Of a stretch of DNA of 64,000 bases, positions 1-8,208 are shown piece by piece; positions within the stretch are counted from its first letter, which is position 1; each line of letters opens with the position of its first letter. The translations under genes were made by a program, and so were the position numbers. Origin of the DNA: Phyllobacterium sp. 628 (lineage in GTDB: Bacteria > Pseudomonadota > Alphaproteobacteria > Rhizobiales > Rhizobiaceae); NCBI RefSeq assembly GCF_014189505.1, contig NZ_CP050300.1, forward strand, positions 248,001 to 312,000, read 5' to 3'. A model generated the notes under the pieces. The model was not told where the DNA came from. It was given only the letters and a program-made list of their open reading frames with translations, and made no database searches.

Positions 1-305
1 CGTCTTTGTGGGCGAAGTATAATTTCGATACCGGCTTGCTGCAGGGCTTGAACGTAGGTGCCGGTGTTCGTTATGTCGGCAGCAGTTTCGGTGACAATGC
101 CAACAAGATCAATATTGGCGCTTACACCCTTGTGGATGCCGAGTTGAGCTATGAAAAGAATGGCTGGAAGGGCTCGCTCAAAGCAAGCAACCTTTTCGAC
201 AAATCCTACTACGGGAACTGTTCGGCGGACGGCAGCGGTGTCAATCCGATGTGTATCTACGGCGAGGGGCGCACCTTAAAGGGCACATTGTCGGCTAAAT
301 TTTAA
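1..305 (+). CDS. TonB-dependent siderophore receptor, C-terminal end (partial)
   Basis: This is the last ~100 residues of an outer-membrane beta-barrel receptor; the rest lies before the window and the frame starts at base 3. Visible are alternating beta-strand segments, the motif LKASNLFDKSYYGNC (the 'NLFDKxY' signature near the end of TonB-dependent receptors) and a C-terminal phenylalanine (LSAKF), as expected for BAM-dependent insertion. It ends 11 bp before fhuC, so it probably shares an operon with the hydroxamate importer and brings the ferric siderophore across the outer membrane. The exact siderophore cannot be told from this fragment. Confidence 0.85.
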   Translation, partial: SLWAKYNFDTGLLQGLNVGAGVRYVGSSFGDNANKINIGAYTLVDAELSYEKNGWKGSLKASNLFDKSYYGNCSADGSGVNPMCIYGEGRTLKGTLSAKF

Positions 306-316
306 GAAGAAATGCA

Positions 317-1096
317 ATGAACGGAACGTCCTTTTCACTCAGCGGTGTCGGTTTTGATATTGACGGAAGAACATTGCTTCATCCGCTGACACTGGACGTT
401 CCGAAAGGCCAGGTTGTCGGTATTCTCGGCCACAATGGCTCGGGTAAATCGACACTTTTGAAAATCCTCGCTCGTTTTCAGGCGCCGACACATGGTCAGG
501 CCGAATATCACGGCCAGCCACTTGGTTCCTTTCGCCCGAAAGACTATGCCAAGAAGGTCGCTTATCTGCCGCAGCAGACACCCGATACGGATGGTATGAC
601 GGTACGTGAAGTGGTTTCACTCGGCCGTTATCCCTGGCACGGCGCTCTTGGCCGGTTTTCCCTGACTGACCGAACCAAGGTGACCGAAGCGCTGGAACTA
701 ACCGGCCTGATGCCCTTCGCCGACCGCATCGTTGATACCCTGTCGGGCGGCGAGCGGCAGCGGGCGTTTTTGGCCATGCTGATCGCGCAGGACACCGAAT
801 GTCTCCTGCTCGACGAGCCGATCTCGGCTCTCGATATCAATCACCAGATCGAGGTGATGAGCCTCATCCAGACGCTGGCACATGAGCATAATCGCTCGGT
901 GCTCATCGTGCTGCACGATATCAACATGGCGGCACGCTATTGCGACCGGCTGATTGCCCTGTCCGGCGGCAAGCTCGTCGCCCATGACACTACCGGCGCG
1001 CTGATCACAACCGATCAGCTCAATGCCATTTACGGGGTTCGCATGGGTATTTTCCGGCATCCGGAAACGCAATCACCCATCAGCTACGTTTTGTAG
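317..1096 (+). CDS. fhuC: Ferric-hydroxamate ABC transporter ATP-binding protein FhuC
   Basis: A 259-residue cytoplasmic ATPase that would energise import of ferric siderophore. Walker A is GHNGSGKST at residues 38-46, the ABC signature LSGGERQR is near 143, Walker B with catalytic Glu is LLLDEP near 165, and the switch His follows in VLHDI. Length and C-terminal region (HPETQSPISYVL) fit the FhuC/FecE family. It sits between the receptor end and the binding protein, and with the fused permease downstream this is the E. coli-like fhuCDB order. The hydroxamate assignment rests on the fused FhuB and general similarity; another siderophore is possible. Confidence 0.85.
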   Translation: MNGTSFSLSGVGFDIDGRTLLHPLTLDVPKGQVVGILGHNGSGKSTLLKILARFQAPTHGQAEYHGQPLGSFRPKDYAKKVAYLPQQTPDTDGMTVREVVSLGRYPWHGALGRFSLTDRTKVTEALELTGLMPFADRIVDTLSGGERQRAFLAMLIAQDTECLLLDEPISALDINHQIEVMSLIQTLAHEHNRSVLIVLHDINMAARYCDRLIALSGGKLVAHDTTGALITTDQLNAIYGVRMGIFRHPETQSPISYVL

Positions 1097-1112
1097 AAAA
1101 CCGGGAAACGAC

Positions 1113-1985
1113 ATGATGGCCGCGCTGCGCCGACGGGACTTTCTTTTTGGCTCAGCCGCCCTCGCGGGATCATGGCTGCTGCCAGTGGCAAGCAGTGCTG
1201 CCGCCCCGCGCGTGGTTTCGCTGGATTATGGTCTTGCTCAAACCCTGATTGAGATCGGTGCACCACCGGTGGGCCTCATTGATACGCAGGGGTGGTATGA
1301 CTGGGTGATGGAACCCACTCTGCCGCAGGGCGTTGCCAATGTCGGTTCCAATTATGAGATCAACATGGAAATGCTGCAGCTTTTGCAGCCCGACCTGATC
1401 GTCACGACGCCTTATCTTGAATGGATACGGCCGCAGCTGGAAAAGATCGCACCGGTCCAATCCTTTCCCATCCACGCACTCGGCTCGCCGCCTTATCCGC
1501 ACATCGTGGCAGCAACGACAGAACTTGGCCGCCTGCTTGGACGGGCGCAGGCAGCGCAGGCTTTGATAGACCGGACAGAGCGCGACTTAGAGTCTGCCAA
1601 GGCGGCAACGCGCCGTCTTGCCGAACAGAAGCTGGCGATCATAACCTTTCTGGATGCCCGCAACATCCGCGTCTATGGCCCCGGCGGGATTTTTCAGGAT
1701 GTCCTCGACAGAATTGAACTGCAGAATGCCTGGACGCGAAAGACCAATGAATGGGGCTTCAGTGATGCCGGGTTGGCTGATCTGATCGCCCTTGGCGACA
1801 GCCATGTTTTCTATATGGATCCGGTTCCGCCGGATGTTCTGGCTGGTCTGGATGGCAGCCCGCTCTGGCAGGCCATGCCCTTCGTGCAAAAGGGCCATGT
1901 GCAACGCATGGCAAGCGTGCTGATGTTTGGAGCGCTGCCTTCGATTTCCCGCTTCGCCCGTCTGCTGGCAGAGGTAAAAGTCTAG
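1113..1985 (+). CDS. fhuD: Siderophore-binding periplasmic protein FhuD-like
   Basis: A 290-residue periplasmic binding protein of the FhuD/BtuF type that hands ferric siderophore to FhuB. I chose the ATG at 1113, 16 bp after the fhuC stop, because the N-terminus then reads as a twin-arginine signal: RRRDFLFGSAALAG followed by a hydrophobic stretch and an Ala-rich cleavage site (ASSAAA, about residue 31). An earlier in-frame start at 1023 would overlap fhuC by 74 bp and bury the signal. The mature part opens with PRVVSLDYGLAQTLIEIGAPPVG, typical of this clan. Its stop is immediately followed by the fhuB ATG. Confidence 0.85.
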   Translation: MMAALRRRDFLFGSAALAGSWLLPVASSAAAPRVVSLDYGLAQTLIEIGAPPVGLIDTQGWYDWVMEPTLPQGVANVGSNYEINMEMLQLLQPDLIVTTPYLEWIRPQLEKIAPVQSFPIHALGSPPYPHIVAATTELGRLLGRAQAAQALIDRTERDLESAKAATRRLAEQKLAIITFLDARNIRVYGPGGIFQDVLDRIELQNAWTRKTNEWGFSDAGLADLIALGDSHVFYMDPVPPDVLAGLDGSPLWQAMPFVQKGHVQRMASVLMFGALPSISRFARLLAEVKV

Positions 1986-3977
1986 ATGTTGCGCACCGCA
2001 TCCTCACAGCGGCTGGCCGGAACCGCTTTCATCTGGTGCCTTGCGCTGGGCATCGCGGCCATCAATCTCTGGCCGCTGATAAGCACGCTTGGGTTGCAAG
2101 CCGCGATTTCGCCGCCGGTCAGTGACGGTCAGGCCATTCTCCTGCATTACAGTCTGCTGCCACGATTGACGATTTCCATCGTTTGCGGCTTTGCACTGGG
2201 CCTGTCCGGCACCCTGTTCCAGCATGTCCTGCGCAATCCGCTGGCTTCGCCGTCAACGCTCGGGATCGAGGCGGGTGCGCAGCTGGCGCTCGGGATAGCC
2301 ATTCTCTGGTTCCCGGCCCTGCTGGGCTGGAACCGTGACCTGACTACGGCCCTGGGTGGGTTCAGCGCCATGGCGATTGTCTTTCTGGTGGCCTGGCGTT
2401 TTCAGTTTCAGCCTGTGACCGTCATTCTGACGGGTCTTGTCATGGGGCTCTATTGCAGTGCCATCGTGACGATCCTCGTTCTGATGAACGACCACTATCT
2501 TGCAGGCCTGTTTATTTGGGGCGGCGGGTCGCTCAACCAGAATGACTGGCGCGATGTGAGTGCACTTCTGCCGAAGATCGGCCTATTCACACTGTTCGCC
2601 CTGTTTCTGACGCGCCAACTGAACGTACTCTCGCTGGGTGATGCAGCCCAAAGTCTTGGCATGAAGTTACAGACCACACGCGCCATTACCCTGCTTGTTG
2701 CCGTCGCGCTCACAACCTTCACCGTCAGCGCCGTTGGCGTGATCGGCTTTCTCGGCCTCGCATCGCCAGCCATTGCCCGCGCTATTGGTGCCCGGCGTGT
2801 CAAGGAAAGGCTGATCATCGCCCCTCTGATTGGCGCAGGATTGCTTGTGCTGATTGACCAGCTCCTGCAACTGCTCACGGCCAAGACCGGCATTGCGCTG
2901 CCGACCGGCGCGGTCACCGCATTGATCGGTGTACCGGCATTGCTGATTGTCATGCTGCGGCGCAAGGCCGTTGCGCAACCGACCGCTGCGGCACCAGCCA
3001 TTGCCAGGACGCGACGGCCGGTAATGGTGCTTTCTACGCTTGCTGTTCTTCTGATACTCGCATGCATCACCGCGATTTTTGTCGGCAAGGATATTGACAC
3101 ATCCTGGACAATTCATACGGGAGCGATGCTCGATTTGCTCCTGCCATGGCGATTGCCCCGGCTGGTTGCCGCTGTGTCGGCCGGTATTATGCTCGCCCTT
3201 GCCGGAACCCTGCTGCAGCGTTTGACCAGCAATTCCATGGCAAGCCCGGAAGTGCTCGGCGTCAGTGCGGGAACGGCATTCGGCTTGCTGTGTATTCTCT
3301 TCGTATTCGCCCAGCCCGATTATGGCCACCGGCTTCTCGGCGGATTTCTGGGTGCCGCAGTGGTTCTTGCGGCTCTCTTTGCCATGAGCTGGCGCAAGGC
3401 GCAGTCGGGCAATCAGTTTCTAATCATCGGCGTATCGCTGAGTGCATTCCTGACGGCTCTGATTTCCGTCATTCTGGCGTCGGGCGATCCCCGTGCCATG
3501 TCGCTGATCAGTTGGATGACCGGTTCGACCTACAGTGTCACCAGCTCCGCCGCGATCATTTCGCTCGTATGCGCCCTTATTGCCATGGTTACGGTCCCGG
3601 TATTTCTGCGACCGCTGCAGCACTTCGCTCTGGGCGAAATATCGGCGCATTCGCACGGCGTCAACGTCAGGACTTTCCGGATACTGATTCTAGGCTTTTC
3701 CGCGCTGCTGACAGCCATCGCAACCCTGGTTGTCGGCCCATTGAGCTTTGTTGGCTTGATGGCCCCGCATCTGGCACAGCGCATTGGATTGACGCGTGGG
3801 TACGCGCATCTTCTTGGTACGGCCCTGTTCGGTGCTTTGTTGATGGCCGTGGCAGATTTTATTGGCCGGACCGCCTATTTCCCTTGGCAATTGCCAACGG
3901 GATTGATTGCAACGCTTCTGGGTGGGCCGGTCTTTGCGGTGCTGCTGTTAAAGCCGCGCAGAACTACGCGGCTTTAA
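1986..3977 (+). CDS. fhuB: Ferric-hydroxamate permease FhuB, fused two-domain form
   Basis: A 663-residue inner-membrane permease made of two FecCD-family halves in tandem (roughly 1-330 and 345-663), as in E. coli FhuB, so one polypeptide forms the whole channel. Each half carries the family signature: GTLFQHVLRNPLASPSTLG in the first and GTLLQRLTSNSMASPEVLG in the second, and each has a GFLGL/SFVGLMAPH segment that contacts the ATPase. The start codon directly follows the fhuD stop (TAGATG). The last 14 bp overlap the convergent sigma-factor gene. No cargo other than Fe-siderophore is suggested. Confidence 0.9.
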   Translation: MLRTASSQRLAGTAFIWCLALGIAAINLWPLISTLGLQAAISPPVSDGQAILLHYSLLPRLTISIVCGFALGLSGTLFQHVLRNPLASPSTLGIEAGAQLALGIAILWFPALLGWNRDLTTALGGFSAMAIVFLVAWRFQFQPVTVILTGLVMGLYCSAIVTILVLMNDHYLAGLFIWGGGSLNQNDWRDVSALLPKIGLFTLFALFLTRQLNVLSLGDAAQSLGMKLQTTRAITLLVAVALTTFTVSAVGVIGFLGLASPAIARAIGARRVKERLIIAPLIGAGLLVLIDQLLQLLTAKTGIALPTGAVTALIGVPALLIVMLRRKAVAQPTAAAPAIARTRRPVMVLSTLAVLLILACITAIFVGKDIDTSWTIHTGAMLDLLLPWRLPRLVAAVSAGIMLALAGTLLQRLTSNSMASPEVLGVSAGTAFGLLCILFVFAQPDYGHRLLGGFLGAAVVLAALFAMSWRKAQSGNQFLIIGVSLSAFLTALISVILASGDPRAMSLISWMTGSTYSVTSSAAIISLVCALIAMVTVPVFLRPLQHFALGEISAHSHGVNVRTFRILILGFSALLTAIATLVVGPLSFVGLMAPHLAQRIGLTRGYAHLLGTALFGALLMAVADFIGRTAYFPWQLPTGLIATLLGGPVFAVLLLKPRRTTRL

Positions 3978-4482
3978 GCGATTGCTCGCAGTAACGGTGC
4001 GCATCCTTGATCATGAAATTCACGAGCGTACGCGAGACGCCAAGCTCTTCGGCAATGTCTTTCTGCGGGACGCCTTCAATGCGATGCCGGATGAAGGCAT
4101 CGTGGGTGCGTTTCGGCAAATCCTTGAGCGAAGCCATGACTTTGTTCAAAGCTTCCGTCGTCACAATACAGTCCAGTGCATTGACACAAGGGGCCGGAAC
4201 GGAATCGACACCGTCCATCGGCATCATATTATTCTTCTCATATTGCCGTTTACGGGCCTCATCCAACGCCAGATTGTAGACCATCCGGCAGGCATAACCG
4301 ACAGGGCAGTGAATGCAACTGGTCTGCATAGTACACGCTTTTACGACAGCATCATGAAATATATCTTCGGCTTGTGCATGCGAGTGCAGTACACTTTCTG
4401 CAATTACCAAGAGTTTATTTTTGTATTTAACCATTGCATCGATAAGAACATTTCCATCATGAAGACCTAGTTCTTTTGACAT
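3964..4482 (-). CDS. ECF-family RNA polymerase sigma factor with Cys-rich insertion
   Basis: A 172-residue extracytoplasmic-function sigma factor. Region 2 is visible around residues 20-80 (SHAQAEDIFHDAVVKA... NLALDEARKRQ) and region 4 around 112-165, with the helix-turn-helix GVPQKDIAEELGVSRTLVNFMI. The context, convergent with fhuB and next to a TonB receptor, suggests a FecI-like iron-uptake sigma factor. No FecR-type anti-sigma gene is in the window, though one could lie upstream of base 1. Odd features are Cys50, 56, 59 and 65 inserted between the core helices of region 2, plus Cys99 and Cys105 in the linker. The FecI-like role is inferred from context. Confidence 0.85.
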   Translation of the reverse strand: MSKELGLHDGNVLIDAMVKYKNKLLVIAESVLHSHAQAEDIFHDAVVKACTMQTSCIHCPVGYACRMVYNLALDEARKRQYEKNNMMPMDGVDSVPAPCVNALDCIVTTEALNKVMASLKDLPKRTHDAFIRHRIEGVPQKDIAEELGVSRTLVNFMIKDAHRYCEQSLKAA

Positions 4483-4804
4483 GATCTTTATTCTTTATGA
4501 CAAAGGATTTCGACTTGATGTTTGGCAAAAGTAAACCCCATCAGAAATATTTCAAATTCTGAAATATCCGACTCCGCAACCTTCGCGGGTGCAGCTATAC
4601 AAGAACATGAGAAAAAGAGTCAAGTTAAAGAAAATACGATTTGTTATGGCCCTCAAAACCCTCGAAATCATCCTCGCGGAAAGGTTCCATTTGTCACGAT
4701 CACCAAAAATCTACCGGATATCCCGAAAGTGATAGTCGACCGGATTGTGACAGGCTGCTAAGCCGGTCAGATACGAATTGAAATATATTGGATACCTGAC
4801 AATC
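4483..4804. other. Intergenic region, ECF sigma gene to methyltransferase (322 bp)
   Basis: Divergent intergenic region that should hold the promoters of both the minus-strand sigma factor and the plus-strand methyltransferase gene. Apart from the dyad at 4547-4567 I see no recognisable element. An open frame at 4522-4761 could encode 79 residues but has no family signature or ribosome-binding site, and I do not call it a gene. Confidence 0.5.
4547..4567. promoter_or_regulatory. AT-rich 21-bp inverted repeat upstream of the ECF sigma gene
   Basis: Perfect dyad with 8-bp arms ATATTTCA and TGAAATAT around a 5-nt spacer (AATTC), centred about 75 bp upstream of the sigma-factor start codon. Its size and AT-richness match operators of iron-responsive regulators such as Fur, Irr or RirA, but the sequence does not let me say which one, or whether it is an operator at all. 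Confidence 0.45.
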
Positions 4805-5284
4805 ATGAGCCGTCTCGACAGCTTCATCCGCCGCATGACGGCCCAGCGTGATATTCTCAACCACATTTGCGATACAGTTAAAGAGCTTGAAGGGCCGGTT
4901 CTCGAACTTGGCCTTGGCAATGGCCGTACCTATGACCATTTGCGCGAGCGTTTCCCTGACCGGCGGATCATTGCCTTCGACAGGGCATCCCATGCCTATA
5001 AAAGCTCGACACCCGACCCGGAAAATCTGGTGATCGGCGAAATCAAGGAAACCGCACAAAGTTTCATCGGCATCAATGCGGCCCTTGTCCATGCGGATAT
5101 CGGCACGGGCTATCCGGAAATGGATGCCATAACCCAGACCTGGCTGCCGCAACTGGCGGCCGGATTGCTTATCAGCGAAGGTATCGTCGCCAGCGGGCTC
5201 GCGCTTGATCATCCGGAGCTGACACCTTTGCCACTACCGAAATCCGTCAAACCTGGCCGCTATTTCCTTTACCGCCGTATTTAG
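4805..5284 (+). CDS. Class I SAM-dependent methyltransferase
   Basis: A 159-residue protein with the SAM-binding motif I LELGLGNGRTYDHL (about residues 34-47) followed by the acidic end of strand 2 (IIAFDR). I start it at the ATG at 4805 (MSRLDSFIRR); an in-frame start at 4778 adds nine residues of poor quality. The family is small and lacks an obvious substrate domain, so the acceptor is unknown. It overlaps the convergent FkbM methyltransferase gene by 4 bp at their 3' ends. Its place at the edge of a glycan-synthesis region suggests, but does not prove, a link to surface molecules. Confidence 0.7.
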   Translation: MSRLDSFIRRMTAQRDILNHICDTVKELEGPVLELGLGNGRTYDHLRERFPDRRIIAFDRASHAYKSSTPDPENLVIGEIKETAQSFIGINAALVHADIGTGYPEMDAITQTWLPQLAAGLLISEGIVASGLALDHPELTPLPLPKSVKPGRYFLYRRI

Positions 5285-6150
5285 CCTGAGGCGAAAAGCA
5301 GGATATCGAACTGAATACGGTCGACGGGAATTTCACGGACCTTCATTGGTGTCGGCTCGTCGCCTAGAAAGACAAGGCAGTCTTCATAGAAGCCGGACAA
5401 ATACTGCACAAAGGCGGCTGCCTGTTTATCCCCGTAGAATGCGGGTGAAAACTCCAGATACAGCGGAACCTGACGCTGGAGCAGCATTTCCATCGACCGG
5501 CAGGCAACGGGTTCGTAGCCTTCAATATCCATCCAGATGAGACCGATCTGGTCAGAAGCGATAGCCGCATCTTCCAGAATTTTATCAACCCGCCGCACTG
5601 GTACGACGATCTTGACGTCGGTATGGCTCTGACGGCTCGCACTGCTCTTGCCGTGATTGTTGCGATGTTGAAAGAAATCCAACTCGCCATCCCGATCGCC
5701 CGCAGCGCAATTGACCAGTGTCACCCGGTCCTCGAGATGATTCTGCGCGATATTGGATCGCAGCAACCGAAAATTGCGCGGGTCAGGCTCCACGCTGATA
5801 ATGTGGCTGAAAGACCCGCTCAGGCTGAAATAGATGGTCTGCGTGCCGATATTGCCACCAAGCTCCAACAGCGTTGCATCACTGCGCAGAAGTTGCCGCT
5901 CCCGCAGGATTGTCAGCAAACGGCTGACATGGTGCCGTTCAAAATGGCCCTTGCGGAAGATTTTACGGCCAATGTAATCATTGGGAGAGAAGGTCATGAC
6001 GTGGTCGCCGCAATCCACGGTCATTGTCAGAACGCGTGGGTCCATGGCGCTGATCATCAGCTCCCGGCCGTAGCGCGTGTTGAAAAATTGTCCCGCAGCA
6101 CGGTTTCTGGCTTTTTCAAAGCCCCGCCGCCATGATTTGATATCGATCAC
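5281..6150 (-). CDS. FkbM-family methyltransferase
   Basis: About 289 residues. The SAM-binding segment is TLLELGGNIGTQTIYFSLSG, followed by VEPDPRNFRLLRSNI and a later IGLIWMDIEGYE, the three landmarks of the FkbM family, whose members O-methylate sugars, lipids and antibiotics. I favour the GTG at 6150 (VIDIKSWRRG), preceded by a G-rich stretch; a TTG at 6186 gives 12 more residues. It lies downstream of the cyclase on the same strand with a gap of under 60 bp, so the two may be co-transcribed. A surface-glycan substrate is inferred from neighbouring glycosyltransferases. Confidence 0.75.
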   Translation of the reverse strand: MIDIKSWRRGFEKARNRAAGQFFNTRYGRELMISAMDPRVLTMTVDCGDHVMTFSPNDYIGRKIFRKGHFERHHVSRLLTILRERQLLRSDATLLELGGNIGTQTIYFSLSGSFSHIISVEPDPRNFRLLRSNIAQNHLEDRVTLVNCAAGDRDGELDFFQHRNNHGKSSASRQSHTDVKIVVPVRRVDKILEDAAIASDQIGLIWMDIEGYEPVACRSMEMLLQRQVPLYLEFSPAFYGDKQAAAFVQYLSGFYEDCLVFLGDEPTPMKVREIPVDRIQFDILLFASG

Positions 6151-6207
6151 TGTCCGCCCCGTACCGTCCGATAAACCCGTCCCCAAGCGGACACGATAAC
6201 AGGGTTA

Positions 6208-7941
6208 TCAAAGGAAGCGAACACTGCTTTCCTGCGAAACAACATAAACCCGTAGCGGCAATGCCCGGCCACGAATTGCCACCTCGCGAACTTCGAGCCC
6301 GGCAATGTCAGACCCTGCCAGCACGATTGTCGGCTCCGACACCACCAGCGTTGCATCAAATTCCTTGGCGACAGTTTCCAGACGGCTTGCCACATTCACC
6401 GTATCGCCAATGGCGGTCAGGCTCTTGACCGCGCCATAACCCATCGCGCCAACAATGGCAGGGCCCGTATGAATTCCGATAGCGACGCGCAAGGGAATGG
6501 TGAGCTCCGCCGCCAGTTCAGCATTCAGCCGCTCGATTTCCCGGATAATCAGCGCGGCGGCCTTCAGCGCATTGCTACAGCCATCGGCGGTCGAACCGGT
6601 GAGGCCAAACAAGGCCATGGCACCATCACCAATGAATTTGTCCAGCCGCCCGCCCGAACGTTCAACCGCCTGACCGACAATGGCAAAATACCGATTGAGC
6701 AGGAAAACGATGTCATAGGGCAGACGGGCTTCAGTGAGCATGGTGAAACTGCGGATATCGCAAAACAGAACGGCGATTTCCCGTTCGCGGCCCGGACTTG
6801 CCTGCTGGCTTCCGGCCGGCACGATACTTTCAAGGCTGGGCACCAGCAGCGGCACGACGCTGATATCATGGGTCGGATGCAACTGGCAGGCGAGTCGAAC
6901 CCCATGATCAGCGCCGATACGGGTGAGCGTCGCCTGCTCGATAGGCTGGGGTGGCGGCAATGTCTCCGCACCTTCAAGCACCTGCACCCGGCAGGTTGAA
7001 CAGCGGCCTTTGCCGCCGCAGACGGCATAATGCGGTATGCCCCCAAGACGGCTGGCTTCGAGCACACTGAACCCGAGGGGAACCCGCACGCTTTGACCGT
7101 CGGCATAGCGGATGGCAATCTGGCTTGCCCGTTCGCGCCAGTGGCGGCGGAAGCGAAGCGCAAGAACCAGTGCTAACGCGCCCGCATAGGATCCAAAAAG
7201 ACCAACCTTGATATAAAACTCATCATTTTTGACTTCTATGCGCTCGGCAGGAGAGGCGTAACGCGTTGAATTATAGCTCTTATGCCCCTGATAACCGGAA
7301 GAAGGAAACTCGCCATAGCCGGAAGCGGGCGACATATTGGCAATCGTACGCCCCGTATTGGCAAAGCCGAGCAAGGCAAGAACCGGCAGCAGAATGGCTG
7401 CCGTCAGCAATACCGGCGCTGCCTGCTGATACCATTGCCGGTAGCGCAGCCAGAAGTGAACCCCGATGCAGCCATGACACCAAATAACAATCAGCGCGAC
7501 CGTCTGCTTGATACCGTTGAAAGGCGAGTTGATCCAGAAGCCGCGAATGATCGTTTCATAACTGTCATAGTAATTGGAGATCTCGTAGCGAATGCGCGTG
7601 CCGACTACATGTTCAATGATCAGCATGGGTATGAGCAGCCCAAGAATGATCTGCAGCGCTTCACCCAGCGGCATATAGAGCGTCCGGCGCGCATAGAGCG
7701 AGCGCATGACCAGAGCGACGTGGGTGATCGCAGCTCCGTAAAAGATCACCGTCCCGACAGGATTGCGCCAGATGAACAGAAACCAGCGGCGGCCTTCTTC
7801 AGCCGCTGCGAGCGAAATCAGGTTGAGCGAATGATTGGCGAGATGCAATGTCAGGAATGTGAGCATGATCAGGCCGGATAGCAACCGCGCCCTGCGCAGG
7901 GATCGCTCGGAAACAATGGGCGCTGCTACAGCTATCGTCAT
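6208..7941 (-). CDS. cyaC: CyaC-type membrane adenylate cyclase with ferredoxin domain
   Basis: A 577-residue class III adenylate cyclase. Order of parts: a six-helix membrane anchor (residues ~20-265) carrying membrane histidines (LTLHLANH, AAITHVAL, LIIEHVVG, VIWCHGCIGVHFW); a [2Fe-2S] ferredoxin domain with CGGKGRCSTC and a later LACQL cysteine (~275-365); and a cyclase domain (~380-570). The cyclase domain has metal aspartates in FCDIRSFT and FIGDGAMALFG, adenine-selecting Lys (DKFIGDG) and Asp (IGDTVN), and the Asn/Arg pair in TVNVASRLE. This matches S. meliloti CyaC, reported as a quinone-responsive diheme-b, iron-sulfur adenylate cyclase. Function is therefore likely redox-gated cAMP synthesis. 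Confidence 0.85.
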   Translation of the reverse strand: MTIAVAAPIVSERSLRRARLLSGLIMLTFLTLHLANHSLNLISLAAAEEGRRWFLFIWRNPVGTVIFYGAAITHVALVMRSLYARRTLYMPLGEALQIILGLLIPMLIIEHVVGTRIRYEISNYYDSYETIIRGFWINSPFNGIKQTVALIVIWCHGCIGVHFWLRYRQWYQQAAPVLLTAAILLPVLALLGFANTGRTIANMSPASGYGEFPSSGYQGHKSYNSTRYASPAERIEVKNDEFYIKVGLFGSYAGALALVLALRFRRHWRERASQIAIRYADGQSVRVPLGFSVLEASRLGGIPHYAVCGGKGRCSTCRVQVLEGAETLPPPQPIEQATLTRIGADHGVRLACQLHPTHDISVVPLLVPSLESIVPAGSQQASPGREREIAVLFCDIRSFTMLTEARLPYDIVFLLNRYFAIVGQAVERSGGRLDKFIGDGAMALFGLTGSTADGCSNALKAAALIIREIERLNAELAAELTIPLRVAIGIHTGPAIVGAMGYGAVKSLTAIGDTVNVASRLETVAKEFDATLVVSEPTIVLAGSDIAGLEVREVAIRGRALPLRVYVVSQESSVRFL

Positions 7942-8208
7942 GAATACCGGTTCAGCTCCTGTATCCTCTCAGCCATGATTGCACGTGCCTCTTCCCAGCT
8001 TCGCCTTAAGTTTATGCGAGCGCGGCTGATTTGGCGATACAGACACGAGTGGTCAACCGCTATGATGGCTTTTTGACAGAAAGACCAGCGAAGCAGGATC
8101 AAAAGATTGTTAGTGCCTGTGAACGGCAACCCGTTATAGATTACCGGGAATCGGCTTCGCTGCGCCGAAATGGCTGAAACGATTGTAAAAACACTGGATT
8201 GCGTGCGG

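Noticed and set aside
3146-3994. 282-codon frame inside fhuB on the same strand
   Set aside because: Shadow of the permease gene in another frame; composition shows no domain.
4522-4761. 79-codon open frame before the methyltransferase
   Set aside because: No ribosome site, no signature, and it overlaps the likely operator/promoter region.
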